DNA from: Streptomyces sp. NBRC 110028
GTDB lineage: Bacteria > Actinomycetota > Actinomycetes > Streptomycetales > Streptomycetaceae
Length of the DNA stretch: 64,000 nt
Reading direction: 5' to 3'
Assembly: GCF_001417735.1 (NCBI RefSeq)
Contig: NZ_BBUZ01000023.1
Location: 862,952-926,951, forward strand
The notes under the pieces are model-generated. The model was not told the origin of the DNA, did no database searches, and saw only the letters and a list, made by a program, of their open reading frames with translations. Positions within the stretch are counted from its first letter, which is position 1; each line of letters begins with the position of its first letter. The position numbers and the translations under genes are program-made. Positions 45,099 through 54,706 of the stretch are shown here, piece by piece.

Positions 45099-45623
45099 TC
45101 AGGGCTTGTACTCGGCGTGTGGGGTGGCGGCGGCCCAGAGAAGGTCGCGCACACGGACGCACTCGGCCACGGTGTCGGGGTCTTCGACGATTTCCGACCC
45201 CAGCACTCGGCCCTCCGGGTCGAAGTGGCCGACGGCGAGAAGGCGGTCGTCGTACAGCCACCAGTCGTTGCCGCTGACCGGGAAGGTGATGCCGTCCGGC
45301 AGCTGGTGCCGTGGAAGCCATCGGATGTCCTCGCCGGCTTCCAGGTTGAGGTGGGTCAGGGAGTGTTCCCAGCCGACGTACTGGGAGTGAGGCTCTGTGA
45401 CGACCCGCACGCGCCTGACGGTCTTCCCGTCGCCCGTGACTCGCTTCATGAGCGTCATCCAAGGGGCGAGCCAGGCGTAGTCGTCGGGCTCACCCCTCTG
45501 CCACCGCGCATAGGGCGTGTCTTCGACGGGAGACCCGTAGTCGTCCCTCAGCTCCAGGTGGAAGGCGTCGCGCTCGAAGCTGTTGAACAGCTCGTCACGC
45601 TGAGCTGGGGTGATCAGGTCCAC
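45099..45623 (-). CDS. DUF6879 family protein
   Basis: 174 aa from the GTG at 45623, preceded by GGAGGAGAACA. The sequence has DELFNSFERDAFHLELRDDYG, TGDGKTVRRVRVVTEPHSQY and GNDWWLYDDRLLAVGHFDPEG, the usual DUF6879 blocks. Molecular role unknown. It overlaps the upstream 135-aa gene by 29 bp and leads into the HTH gene 7 bp later, so the four minus-strand genes form an operon. Confidence 0.85.
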   Translation of the reverse strand: MDLITPAQRDELFNSFERDAFHLELRDDYGSPVEDTPYARWQRGEPDDYAWLAPWMTLMKRVTGDGKTVRRVRVVTEPHSQYVGWEHSLTHLNLEAGEDIRWLPRHQLPDGITFPVSGNDWWLYDDRLLAVGHFDPEGRVLGSEIVEDPDTVAECVRVRDLLWAAATPHAEYKP

Positions 45624-46002
45624 TGTTCTCCTCCAGTAGGGCCGTGATCGAGGACTTGGGGACCTCGATGCAGGTCTCATAGTCGGGCATGCGCATCTGG
45701 CTCAGGGCCTCGGGATCGTTCATTTCCGGGCCCTGCACGATGCATGTGCCCTGCTCGGTAATGAGCATGATCGGGGCGCTGAAGCTCTTGATCTCGCCGG
45801 TCGAGTGTCCGTCCTTCGTCAGATGCTCGAACAGCTCCGGCGGCACTTCGATCACCGTCTGGCCTTCGGGCACGTCGAGCCGCATGAGCAAGTCGTTGGC
45901 GTAGACCTTCCAGCCTTGGATCACGTAGCTGTCCTGGTCACTGGCGTACAGGGTGGGGCTATCTCCGGGGGTGGAGTTCTTACCAAGGAACCGTAGCTTC
46001 AT
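45595..46002 (-). CDS. 135-aa hypothetical protein of the DUF397/DUF6879 operon
   Basis: From the ATG at 46002 (MKLRFLGKN). It contains DSYVIQGWKVYANDLLMRLDVPEGQTVIEVP and MPDYETCIEVPKSS, a beta-rich soluble fold. The same order (this protein, DUF6879, HTH, DUF397) is common in Streptomyces. First gene of the operon. No activity known. Confidence 0.8.
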   Translation of the reverse strand: MKLRFLGKNSTPGDSPTLYASDQDSYVIQGWKVYANDLLMRLDVPEGQTVIEVPPELFEHLTKDGHSTGEIKSFSAPIMLITEQGTCIVQGPEMNDPEALSQMRMPDYETCIEVPKSSITALLEENSGPDHPSSA

Positions 46003-46196
46003 GGCTGCTCTCCCGTCCGCTGTCTTGCGCTGGTTTGCGCGACAAGAAGATGGTCGGCAAGGCGTTCGACCCCGTCAATCGACTTGCTGCAAACTCACGC
46101 AATCTCCTTGGAGGTTGGAAGACGGCGGCCTTACGGTCCTTTCAAACCCGAGCAACCAAGGGCGCCGCAGCACGCGGCACCAAGGGGAGATGCGTG

Positions 46197-46559
46197 GTGG
46201 CCACCGTGACCCACAGACACGAAGCTCCAGCCGTCGACAGCCTGCCCTTCGACACAGAGCTGATCGCGGACAGCACCGACGCCGCCCTGCACATGGAGCT
46301 GAGCACCTCGACCCGCGAGGACATCAGCGCCAGGACGGCGATCGTCATCAAGCAGCTGGGCCTGCTTCTCGGTCAGGAGCTGGGCACCGACCAAGACCCC
46401 GCCATCAGGGCCCTGTGCAGACAGGCGTACAGGCTGCTGGAGCTGTCGGAGCGACCGACGAAGGAGACGCCGGTTTTCCGCGCCTTCTTCTTCATGCGCG
46501 ACGTGGCCGGTCTCACCCGCCGTCTGCTGTGGGTGTACGGGGAGAAAAACCGGTCCTGA
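46197..46559 (+). CDS. Hypothetical protein (possibly DUF6415-like)
   Basis: 120 aa from the GTG at 46197 or 46194, after AAGGGGAG. Mostly helical: THMELSTSTREDISARTAIV-like start region, then LLLGQELGTDQDPAIRALCRQAY and FFMRDVAGLTRRLLWVYG. The pattern resembles small DUF6415-type proteins seen near natural-product and HTH genes, but I am not certain. It lies between the divergent DUF397 module and the lanthipeptide cluster. Confidence 0.55.
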   Translation: MATVTHRHEAPAVDSLPFDTELIADSTDAALHMELSTSTREDISARTAIVIKQLGLLLGQELGTDQDPAIRALCRQAYRLLELSERPTKETPVFRAFFFMRDVAGLTRRLLWVYGEKNRS

Positions 46560-46785
46560 ACCCTGAGCACCCCTGCTGCTTCACAGCTCATCCGTGCTTG
46601 CGCGTGGCCCTGTCGGCCAGCGCAGCCGCTCAACAGACCGCCCGCCCACGCCACGTAGGAGGACAGCCGTGCCCTGGGAGGACCTTCAAGCCGGCCCCCG
46701 CTGTTCGAGCTGGAGGTCCCTCCTGACTCCAGATGGACGGGTCGCAGCGGGGGCGGGGCCGCTTGGAACTACGAAGAGAGGCGCT

Positions 46786-46956
46786 TTGAACTCCGAAGAC
46801 GGAGACAACGAACTGTTCGACTTGGTCGGTGCCCTTGGCGCCGGAATCAACGCCAGTAGGGACGAGAGCCTTCCCCTCGAAGTGCGTGAGATTGCTGCCG
46901 ATCAAGCAGACAGCGCTGCGGAAAAGCTGACCGAGTTCAAGAGGAGGACGACATAG
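46786..46956 (+). CDS. 56-aa hypothetical protein upstream of the lanthipeptide cluster
   Basis: Starts at the TTG at 46786 behind GAGAGG. Acidic and helical: GDNELFDLVGALGAGINASR, then DQADSAAEKLTEFKRR. No family recognised. Its place 134 bp before the methyltransferase might mean a link to the cluster, but this is not shown. Confidence 0.45.
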   Translation: MNSEDGDNELFDLVGALGAGINASRDESLPLEVREIAADQADSAAEKLTEFKRRTT

Positions 46957-47090
46957 CCCCGGAGCGCACTTCGGCTCACTCCAGGTCCCCGCTGGCACTG
47001 CCCAACGTGGGACGCCTGCCCCGCCTCAGGTTCACTGCAACGCCCGCTCTCAACCCCCTCGGCGATACACCGCTGAGAAGGAGAACGCTC

Positions 47091-48341
47091 GTGGATTACG
47101 TCCCCGGCATGACAACGGAGAACAGCGCCGCTCCCTGCACGTCCGAGCAGCAGTTGCGTGACGTCATGGTGCAACGACTGATCGAGCTGGGCGCCGCGCG
47201 CAGCCCTCGCGTCGTGGCCGCGTTCCGCTCGCTTCCCCGGCACCTGGCCGCGCCCGAAGCGGACATCGCCAAGACCTATGAGCCCGAGTTCGCCGCGATC
47301 ACGAAGACAGACGAGAACGGTGTGGACATCAGCTCGGTATCCGCGCCTCGCGTCCAGGCCATGCAGATCGAACAGGCCGACATCCAGCCAGGTATGCGCG
47401 TGCTGGAGATCGGCTCCGGCGGCGTGAACGCCGCCTACCTTGCCGAGATCGTGGGCGATCAGGGCCACGTCGTCACCGTCGACATCGACCGTGACGTCAC
47501 CCAACGCGCCGCGGACTTCGCCAAGGCGACCGGCTACGACCGCAACATCACCGTGCTCACCGCCGACGGCGAGCACGGCGCCCCCGGCCACGCGCCATTC
47601 GACCGCATCATCGTCACCGTGCAGGCCGCCGACATCCCGCCCGCCTGGATCCACCAGCTCAACGAAGGCGGCCGACTCGTCGTGCCCCTGCGAGTGCGCG
47701 GTATGACTCGCACGGTCGCCTTCGTCCGCGACGGGGAGCGACTGGTCAGCGACGGATTCGAGCTGTGCGGCTTCGTGCCGATGCAGGGCGCCGGTGAGAA
47801 CCGCCTTCGTCTGCTCCTCCTCCATGACATCGAGGGCGAGGAAATCGGTCTGCGTCTGGACGACCATCCGGAACCCGACGCGGAGGGCCTGCGCGCGGCT
47901 CTGCACGCTCCACGGGTGGAGGCATGGTCCGGGGTGACGGTGGCGGGCGACGAGTCGAAGGAACACCTCGACCTGTGGCTGACGACCGTGTTCGACAACC
48001 TGCCGCTGCTCACCGCGAAACCGGCAGCCCGTGCCCGCGGACTGGTCGCCTCGTTCTCCCCTCTCGGCATTCCCACGCTGGTTGAGGGCGACAGCCTCGC
48101 CTACCGCACGGTGCGGCCCACCGATGACCCCGACCGATTCGAACTCGGCGTCATCGGCCACGGCCCCTGCGCCCAGGAGATCGCCGAGCGGATGGTCGAG
48201 CAGATTCAAGTCTGGGACCAGGAGCACCGCAGCCACCGCGCACACATCGAGGTCCATCCGGCGGGCACACCGGACGACCGACTTCCCGCAGGTCGCGTCA
48301 TCGACCGGCCGCACACGCGGGTCGCAATCACCTGGCCGTAG
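47091..48341 (+). CDS. FxLD-system methyltransferase (PIMT-like)
   Basis: 416 aa from the GTG at 47091 behind AGAAGGAG; the frame also extends upstream without a site. The SAM-binding core is like protein L-isoaspartate methyltransferase: VSAPRVQAMQIEQADIQPG, VLEIGSGGVNAAYLAEIVG (motif I), VVTVDIDRDVTQ and ADGEHGAPGHAPFDRIIVTV. A C-terminal half of about 200 residues is specific to lanthipeptide-associated members. Such enzymes methylate an Asp in the modified core so that it collapses to succinimide or isoAsp. The substrate here is very likely the precursor 68 bp downstream. Confidence 0.9.
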   Translation: MDYVPGMTTENSAAPCTSEQQLRDVMVQRLIELGAARSPRVVAAFRSLPRHLAAPEADIAKTYEPEFAAITKTDENGVDISSVSAPRVQAMQIEQADIQPGMRVLEIGSGGVNAAYLAEIVGDQGHVVTVDIDRDVTQRAADFAKATGYDRNITVLTADGEHGAPGHAPFDRIIVTVQAADIPPAWIHQLNEGGRLVVPLRVRGMTRTVAFVRDGERLVSDGFELCGFVPMQGAGENRLRLLLLHDIEGEEIGLRLDDHPEPDAEGLRAALHAPRVEAWSGVTVAGDESKEHLDLWLTTVFDNLPLLTAKPAARARGLVASFSPLGIPTLVEGDSLAYRTVRPTDDPDRFELGVIGHGPCAQEIAERMVEQIQVWDQEHRSHRAHIEVHPAGTPDDRLPAGRVIDRPHTRVAITWP

Positions 48342-48408
48342 CGCCGAAGGCGCCGCAACGGCCAGGCAGCAAGAGCACATCCCACCTACCGCAACAGGAG
48401 GTCATGAG

Positions 48409-48597
48409 ATGTCCGCACAGCAGACCAGCCCCATGCCCAAGACCGGAACGAGCTACGCGGCCGAAGCCACCTCGGACTTCGACCTCAACATCGAGGTCCT
48501 CGCCGGCGCCCCGGTCGTGCCGGGCCTGCTGAACGACACCGGTGACGGCTGCACCGCCACCTGCCAGTCCGCCTGTTCCAACAGCACCTGCGGCTGA
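48409..48597 (+). CDS. FxLD family lanthipeptide precursor
   Basis: 62 aa from the ATG at 48409, with AGGAGG seven bases upstream. The leader carries the FxLD-box FDLNIEVL (residues 24-31) that LanB and LanC recognise. The C-terminal core (about residues 40-62) has four cysteines (48, 52, 56, 61) and seven Ser/Thr (44, 49, 51, 54, 57, 59, 60) that can form (methyl)lanthionine rings. Asp46-Gly47 sits just before the first Cys and is an ideal site for Asp methylation and succinimide formation. The leader cleavage site is uncertain, and no protease gene is near. Confidence 0.95.
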   Translation: MSAQQTSPMPKTGTSYAAEATSDFDLNIEVLAGAPVVPGLLNDTGDGCTATCQSACSNSTCG

Positions 48598-48667
48598 CTG
48601 ACGGGTGCGTGCCGGCGACCAAGGGCCGTCGGCACGCACCACCCGAGACGACGAAGGAGGCCCAGCG

Positions 48668-51600
48668 ATGTACCACGCCATTGACGCGGTTCTGATCAGG
48701 GCCGCAGCTCATCCGCTGGCGGCAGAGCTTCCTCCCTGGCCGGACCTGAACGGCACCACCGCCGACGATGTCGACCGCTGGCGGAAGTGGATCGAACAGG
48801 TCTGGGCGAACGAGACCACGGCAGCGGCCACAGAGTTCGCCAGCCCACTCCTGGCCGAAGCCGTGAACGGCATTCTCAGCGGCCACACGCAGCGCCCTCG
48901 CTCGGTGCGTCGCGCCGTGGTGTCCGTCGTCCGCTACCTGCTGCGGATGCAGCACCGCGCCACGCCCTTCGGCCTCTTCGCCGGCCCCGCACCCGTACGG
49001 CTGGGCGATGCAGCAAAAGCCCGCTGGGGGACCAACCACCATGTTGCCGTCCGTGCGGACGACGCATGGCTGACTGCGATCGTCACCGCCCTGGAGACGA
49101 TCCCCGACCTGCTGTGGCGCCTGCCCGTCGTGGCCGACCCCACCTGCGTCATTCGGGGCACCAGGGTCGTCGTGCCGCAGCAGCCGGGCAAGGACGGCCC
49201 CGTCGAGGTAACGATGCGCCGCACCCCCGCCATCGAGACCCTGCTCCGCCTCGCCCAATCACCCATCACGGTCGGGGACATCGTGGCCAAGCTGAGCACC
49301 GACTACCCGGACACTCCCAGCCCGGTGATCGAGGACATGGTGCGCGGCCTCGTGGCGAACCGGATTCTGCTCACCAGCTTGCGGGCACCCATGACGGCCG
49401 ACGACTCCCTCGGCCACCTCGTGGCCCAGCTCGACGCCATCGGCACGGACGCTGATTCCGAGACCTCAGCCGTTCTCCGACAAATCCACGGGCTCCTCAC
49501 CCAGCACGACACCGCCCCACCCGACGAGCAACGGACCATCCGTACCGAGGCGACCCGACGGATGACGGCCCTGAGCAGCACCTCTGACCGTCCCCTCGTG
49601 GCGAACCTGCGGCCCGACTGCGACCTCACTCTGCCCTCCGCAGTCGCCAAGGAGGCAGAGCGCGCTCTGGCGGTCATCGCCCGCATCTCGCCGTACCCCG
49701 CCGGGTATCCGGCCTGGCAGGACTACCGCGCGCGCTTTCTGGAGCGGTACAGCATGGGCGCGCTGGTCCCGGTCCGCGATCTCGTCGACCCTGACATCGG
49801 GCTCGGCTTCCCGGCCGGTTACCGGGGCTCGGTCGTGAAACGCCCTGTCGTGGCCACGACGCGCCGCGACGATTACCTCCTGGCTCTCACCCAGGAAGCC
49901 GCGGTGAACCGGGCGCGCGAGATCGTGCTCACGGAGGAAGACTGCGCTGCCCTCACCGTCGGCGACGTCACCCAGGTGCCCGCACACGTCGAGATGTGCT
50001 TCACGGTGCTGGCGAAATCTCTGGACACCTTGCAGCAGGGCCGGTTCGCATTGAGCCTCGCGGGCCTGTCGCTGGGCGCCGGCCGGACCACCGGCCGGTT
50101 CCTGACCATGCTGAAGCAGCCCGACCAGGACCGCATGAGGGCCGCGTACGCTGCCATGCCCACCCTCGACACCGACGCGGCCATCGCTCAGATCTCCAGC
50201 CCGCCGCTCCGGCTTCGCACCCAGAACGTCAGCCGCGCACCCACCATCACCCCGCACGTTCTCTCCCTGGGGGAGCACAACCCGACCGCCACCCTCGACC
50301 TGGACGATCTCGCCGTCAGCGCGGACACCCAGCGCTTCTACCTGGTGTCGTTGTCCACCGGCCAGCACATCGAGCCGACCGTGATGAACGCCGTGGAACT
50401 CACCAACGCCACCCACCCCTTGGTCCGCTTCCTGACCGAAGTACACCGCTCGCACACCGCCGCTCTCACCCCATTCGCATGGGGTGCCGCCACCCGACTG
50501 CCCTTCCTCCCCGAGATCCGCGTCGGCCGCACGATCCTCTCCCCCGCCTGCTGGCGACTCAGGCAACGCGACGTGGGGAACGCGGACGAGCCCGGCTGGA
50601 TGCACCGCTTCACGGACTGGCGCTGCCGCTACGGCGTAACCCGAACCGTTTATCTCGCTACCGACGACCAGCGTCTGCGACTCGACCTGGACAACCCCGC
50701 CCACCTGCAACTGCTGCGATCAGAGCTGAAGCACACCGACACGGTGACCTTGCACGAAGCGCCCGACGAGGAAGCGCTCGGGTGGCTGGGCCATGCCCAC
50801 GAGATCACCATGCCCTTCGCCTCAACCCTGCCGCCCTCACCCTCCCCTGCCAGCGCGAGAACAGTCGTCCGCCGCGACTCCGGGCGCATCCCCGGCACGA
50901 CCCGGTGGACGTACCTGAAGCTCTACTGTCACGCCAACCGCATCCCAGAGATCCTGACCACGCACCTGCCCACCCTCTTCCAGGAGTGGGGAGACGAGCC
51001 CCCAATGTGGTGGTTCACCCGCTACAACGACCCCGGCGCCCACCTGCGTCTACGACTCCGGTTGCCCGGCCCGCACGCCTTCGGCGACACCGCACAGCGC
51101 GTCGGGACCTGGGCAGCAGCCCTCCGGAACGACGGGCTGATCAGCCGCATCCAGTGGGACACCGACGAGCCCGAGACGGGCCGCTACGGCACCGGCCATG
51201 TCCTCGACGCCGCCGAGCACTACTTCGCCGCGGACTCCGTGGTGGCCGTCGCCCAGATGACGCTCCACATCCCGACCGAACTGCGCCCGGCCGTCACCGC
51301 GGCCAGCTTCGTGGACATCGCCACCGCCCTCACCGGCGGCGTGACGGCTGGCCACCGCTGGCTGATCGAGAACCTGCTGAAGGCCGAGGGGGAAGCACCT
51401 GCACGAGATCTCCAGGCCCAGGCCACGCGCATGAGCGCGCCCGACACCACCCTCGCCACCCCGCGGACCCTGCCAGGAGGCGAAGCTGTGGCCGCAGCCT
51501 GGGCCCACCGCCGAGCCGCTTTGAAAACTTACCGTGCTGCCCTCGGAGACGGCGGTGCCGAGCCGGCCACGGTCCTGCCCTCCCTGCTGCACATGCACCA

Positions 51601-51706
51601 CAACAGGACCACCGGCATCGACCCCGAGGCCGAAGCCACCTGCCGTCGCTTGGCACGCGCCGCCGCCCTGTCCTGGACCGCCCGAGCCAAAGGAACCTTC
51701 CGGTGA
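48668..51706 (+). CDS. Class I lantibiotic dehydratase (full-length LanB)
   Basis: 1012 aa from the ATG at 48668 behind GAAGGAGG. The N-terminal about 700 residues are the tRNA-Glu-dependent glutamylation domain, with RYLLRMQHRATPFGLFAGPAPV as its hallmark. The C-terminal about 300 residues are the elimination (SpaB C) domain, with TRWTYLKLYCHANRIPEIL and WWFTRYNDPGAHLRLRLRL. It glutamylates core Ser/Thr and eliminates glutamate to give dehydro residues. Its stop overlaps the lanC start (GTGA). Confidence 0.95.
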   Translation: MYHAIDAVLIRAAAHPLAAELPPWPDLNGTTADDVDRWRKWIEQVWANETTAAATEFASPLLAEAVNGILSGHTQRPRSVRRAVVSVVRYLLRMQHRATPFGLFAGPAPVRLGDAAKARWGTNHHVAVRADDAWLTAIVTALETIPDLLWRLPVVADPTCVIRGTRVVVPQQPGKDGPVEVTMRRTPAIETLLRLAQSPITVGDIVAKLSTDYPDTPSPVIEDMVRGLVANRILLTSLRAPMTADDSLGHLVAQLDAIGTDADSETSAVLRQIHGLLTQHDTAPPDEQRTIRTEATRRMTALSSTSDRPLVANLRPDCDLTLPSAVAKEAERALAVIARISPYPAGYPAWQDYRARFLERYSMGALVPVRDLVDPDIGLGFPAGYRGSVVKRPVVATTRRDDYLLALTQEAAVNRAREIVLTEEDCAALTVGDVTQVPAHVEMCFTVLAKSLDTLQQGRFALSLAGLSLGAGRTTGRFLTMLKQPDQDRMRAAYAAMPTLDTDAAIAQISSPPLRLRTQNVSRAPTITPHVLSLGEHNPTATLDLDDLAVSADTQRFYLVSLSTGQHIEPTVMNAVELTNATHPLVRFLTEVHRSHTAALTPFAWGAATRLPFLPEIRVGRTILSPACWRLRQRDVGNADEPGWMHRFTDWRCRYGVTRTVYLATDDQRLRLDLDNPAHLQLLRSELKHTDTVTLHEAPDEEALGWLGHAHEITMPFASTLPPSPSPASARTVVRRDSGRIPGTTRWTYLKLYCHANRIPEILTTHLPTLFQEWGDEPPMWWFTRYNDPGAHLRLRLRLPGPHAFGDTAQRVGTWAAALRNDGLISRIQWDTDEPETGRYGTGHVLDAAEHYFAADSVVAVAQMTLHIPTELRPAVTAASFVDIATALTGGVTAGHRWLIENLLKAEGEAPARDLQAQATRMSAPDTTLATPRTLPGGEAVAAAWAHRRAALKTYRAALGDGGAEPATVLPSLLHMHHNRTTGIDPEAEATCRRLARAAALSWTARAKGTFR

Positions 51707-52854
51707 CGGCCGCCGCATCGCCCACCACCGAGAAGGACATCGCTACCCGGCAGTCCCTGGCTCATGGCCCTCTCGGCGTCGCCCTGCTCCATATCGAGCG
51801 GGCCCACCGCGGGACCGGCTCATGGCAGGCCGTGCACCGCCAGCTCGCCGCCATCGGCCCGCTGATCGACAGCAACGAGGCCAACCTGTTCCTCGGCGCC
51901 CCCGCGATGGCCTACACCCTGCACCTGGCCGCCGCCGACAGCGACCGGTACGCCAATGCCCTGCACACACTCGACGCCATCGTGGCCGCACACACCCGCC
52001 GCCGCCTGAGCGCCGCGCACACGCGCATCGACCAAGGCAAGCCAACCAGCTTCGCCGAATACGACCTGCTACGCGGCCTGACTGGGCTCGGCGCTCTCCT
52101 TCTGCGCCGCGCCCCCGACAGCCACGAGATGAGAGGCGTCCTGGAATACCTCGTACGGCTCACCGAACCGCTCCCCAGCTCTGACGGGCAAGTAATGCCC
52201 GGCTGGTGGGTATGGCACGCCCCCGTCCATCTTGGCGCGCCCACTCCTGGCGGCCACGCCAACGCTGGCCTCGCCCACGGCATCACCGGCCCACTCACAC
52301 TCCTCGCTCTCGCCAAACGGCACGGCATCACGGTGCACGGCCACGAGGAGGCGATGGCCCGCATCTGCCGCTGGCTCGACCGCATACGCCACAGCGACCA
52401 TCACGGCACCTTCTGGCCAAGATGGGTCACCAAGACCACCGCAGTACCCACCAAGCCGACGACACCGTCCTGGTGCTACGGCGCACCCGGCCTTGCCCGC
52501 GCCCAGCAACTCGCCGCCATCGCCCTGGACGACGTCGATCGCAAGCGCATGGCCGAGCGGACCCTGCTCTACTGCCTTGCCGACCCCCAGCAGCTCAACC
52601 AGCTAACCAACCGCGGCCTGTGCCACGGCGTCGGCGGGCTGATCCGCATCGTCCAACGCGTCGCCCAAGACGCAGAAGATCCCAGCACATTCATCGACCG
52701 CCTGCCGCAGCTCAACGAACGCTTCCTCAGCCTCGGCCCGTCGGCAGAGACAGGCTTTCTCGAAGGCGCGGCCGGAGCGGTCCTGTCCTTCCAGAGCGCC
52801 TACGCTGCCGAGGCGCCCGTCAGTGACTGGGACGCTTGCCTGCTCCTCATCTGA
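51703..52854 (+). CDS. Lanthionine synthetase C family cyclase (LanC)
   Basis: 383 aa from the GTG at 51703. Zinc ligands are Cys258 (SWCYGAPG) and Cys307-His308 (GLCHGVGG), the LanC signature; they activate precursor cysteines for addition to dehydro residues. The alpha-toroid segments GPLGVALLHIERAHRG, GLAHGITGPLTLLALA and FLEGAAGAVLSFQSAY carry the GxxHG and GxxG-type repeats. Coupled to lanB upstream. Confidence 0.94.
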   Translation: MTAAASPTTEKDIATRQSLAHGPLGVALLHIERAHRGTGSWQAVHRQLAAIGPLIDSNEANLFLGAPAMAYTLHLAAADSDRYANALHTLDAIVAAHTRRRLSAAHTRIDQGKPTSFAEYDLLRGLTGLGALLLRRAPDSHEMRGVLEYLVRLTEPLPSSDGQVMPGWWVWHAPVHLGAPTPGGHANAGLAHGITGPLTLLALAKRHGITVHGHEEAMARICRWLDRIRHSDHHGTFWPRWVTKTTAVPTKPTTPSWCYGAPGLARAQQLAAIALDDVDRKRMAERTLLYCLADPQQLNQLTNRGLCHGVGGLIRIVQRVAQDAEDPSTFIDRLPQLNERFLSLGPSAETGFLEGAAGAVLSFQSAYAAEAPVSDWDACLLLI

Positions 52855-52889
52855 ACAGTTCGACCCACTACGCAGAGAGGACCGTCCAA

Positions 52890-53867
52890 GTGGACCTGCA
52901 CGACAGCAGCGCGGCCGAACAAGCCATTATGGCCGTCCTCGCCGGAACCCCCATAACGGATGCTGCTGTTCGGGTACGAACGTCACCGGAACGCCTCGCC
53001 GAAGCCATCGAAATATATTGCACCGCCGGTCGCGCCGCACTCGACGGTCGACCCGAGCCCGTCGACTGGCACCAGGTGAACATCGAATACATCAACTACC
53101 CGACCGCCGAGCACGCCTTTATCTCTCACCTTTTGCCGCATCTACGGAGGGAAACACAGAGCGGAGCGATTGCGACATGGTGGTTCGTCCGCAAACACCC
53201 CTGCTGGCGCCTCAGGATCGCCCCTGGCCCGAACTCCACCGCCGAGACAGCGTTGAAGCACCTTGCCAACCCCCTCAACAGAATGTGCTCGGCCAGCGTC
53301 GTCAGGCGCTGGTGGCTGGCGTTGTATGAGCCGGAGACCGCCGCATTCGGCGGCCCGGAGGGCATGAAGATCGCCCACGATCTATTCCACACGGACAGCA
53401 TTGGCGTTCTCGACTACCTGCACGGGATGGCTACGCACCACCGTGAGCCCCTCGACGCCAAGGCGACCTCCCTTCTCCTGGTCAGCCTGTTTCTTCGCGC
53501 CGCCGGACAAGAGTGGAGCGAACAGGGCGACGTATGGGCACGCGTCGCGGAGAAGCGACCCCTACCCGATGAAATTCCCATAGAGCGAGTCTCCGCCATG
53601 ACTCCAAAACTTCAGAAGCTCCTGGCAGTTTCCCCTACGCCTGCGCTCGCGGCCGACGGCTCATTCGCGCCCCTCGCCAGGTGGATGAATGGACTACAGC
53701 ACTCCGGGCGGGCCCTCGCCGACGTCGGCCACGAAGGACGACTCAGTCTCGGCACACGCGCCATCTTGGCCAGACACATCCTCTTCCACTGGAATCGCAT
53801 GGGCTTCACCGTGCAGCAGCAAGCCATCTGGGCAAGAGCAGCCAGACAAACGATCTTGGGTGCCTGA
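52890..53867 (+). CDS. Stand-alone thiopeptide-type biosynthesis protein (LanB C-domain-like)
   Basis: 325 aa from the GTG at 52890, chosen for GAGAGGA nine bases upstream. The N-terminal about 70 residues are a variable domain; then VNIEYINYPTAEHAFISHLLPHLR and IATWWFVRKHPCWRLRIAPG resemble the SpaB C-terminal domain, and RRWWLALYEPETAAFGGPEG is its hallmark. It may act as a second glutamate-elimination enzyme or a helper. FxLD clusters typically carry this extra protein. Last gene of the cluster. Confidence 0.9.
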   Translation: MDLHDSSAAEQAIMAVLAGTPITDAAVRVRTSPERLAEAIEIYCTAGRAALDGRPEPVDWHQVNIEYINYPTAEHAFISHLLPHLRRETQSGAIATWWFVRKHPCWRLRIAPGPNSTAETALKHLANPLNRMCSASVVRRWWLALYEPETAAFGGPEGMKIAHDLFHTDSIGVLDYLHGMATHHREPLDAKATSLLLVSLFLRAAGQEWSEQGDVWARVAEKRPLPDEIPIERVSAMTPKLQKLLAVSPTPALAADGSFAPLARWMNGLQHSGRALADVGHEGRLSLGTRAILARHILFHWNRMGFTVQQQAIWARAARQTILGA

Positions 53868-54035
53868 CATAGCGCCGAAGGTGTGCTTGGGCAGCGGGCA
53901 ATCGCGGGGCTCAAGCTGACCAAGACACCGCTTGATCATGCCGCACGTCTTATGGGTGCCTCACGGCGACAGCTTCGAAGCCGTGTGGACGACCGCGCGC
54001 CTCTGGGCGCCCGACCAGCAGGAGGAGCAACCACC

Positions 54036-54502
54036 GTGGGCAGGACCGAGTACCACTACGCCCCCAAGACCCCCAAGGCCAACACCCTCATCCCGCCAGC
54101 AACATGCTCGTGGTCGACGACGAAGGCGCCATCCTCCTCCAGCGACGCCGTGACACCGGCCAGTGGGCTCTGCCCGGCGGCGCCCAGGACATCGACGAGA
54201 GCCCGGCACAGTGTGCGGTCCGCGAGCGTCAGGAAGAGACCGGAATCGTCGCGGAGGTCACCAGCTTCCTGGGCGTTTACTCGAACCCGGCGCACATCGT
54301 CGCGTACACCGACGGCGAGATCCGGCAGCAGTTCGAGGTCGTGTACATCGGCCGCCCGGTCAGCGGCGAGCCCACGATCAATGATGAAGCCGACGGCGTG
54401 CGGTGGGTTAACCCGGACGACCTGCACTCCCTCGACATCCACCCGAGCATGCACGAGCAGATCGGCCACTACCTGGCCGGGACGTACCCCTACCTCGGGT
54501 GA
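54036..54502 (+). pseudogene. NUDIX hydrolase, frameshifted near the start
   Basis: A GTG at 54036 follows GGAGGAG and reads GRTEYHYAPKTPKANTLIP. The frame is then one base short at about 54093 (CTCATCCCGCCAGC where CTCATCCCGGCCAGC is expected), and the rest continues from the ATG at 54104. The NUDIX box GGAQDIDESPAQCAVRERQE-ETG (Gx5Ex7REUxEExGU) is complete, so the catalytic domain itself is intact. Translation from 54104 could still give a 132-aa enzyme lacking the conserved N-terminus. The substrate is unknown; relatives act on nucleotide-type diphosphates. Confidence 0.75.
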
Positions 54503-54706
54503 CCGCTCACCTTCACAGCTACGGATCATCCAGGCCCCCAACCGTGCCGACCGAGACTCCCGCCTGGGCACTGCCCTGCTACGGGAACCCAAGTCCACCC
54601 GACCGCCGCCAGGGGCTCGCCTTAGCCGGAGTAGCGCTCTCCGAGCGAGGCTGATTCACAGGTGATTAAGGCACTCCCAGGGTGAGGCAGATGGGCGGCC
54701 AAGTAG

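Noticed and set aside
46902..48380. 492-codon minus-strand ORF opposite the FxLD methyltransferase
   Set aside because: The plus strand has SAM motifs and a good start; this is its shadow.
53938..54153. Short ORF starting MPHVLWVPHGDSFEAVW before the NUDIX gene
   Set aside because: It runs into the NUDIX frame, lacks a ribosome site and loses coding character after about 35 residues.
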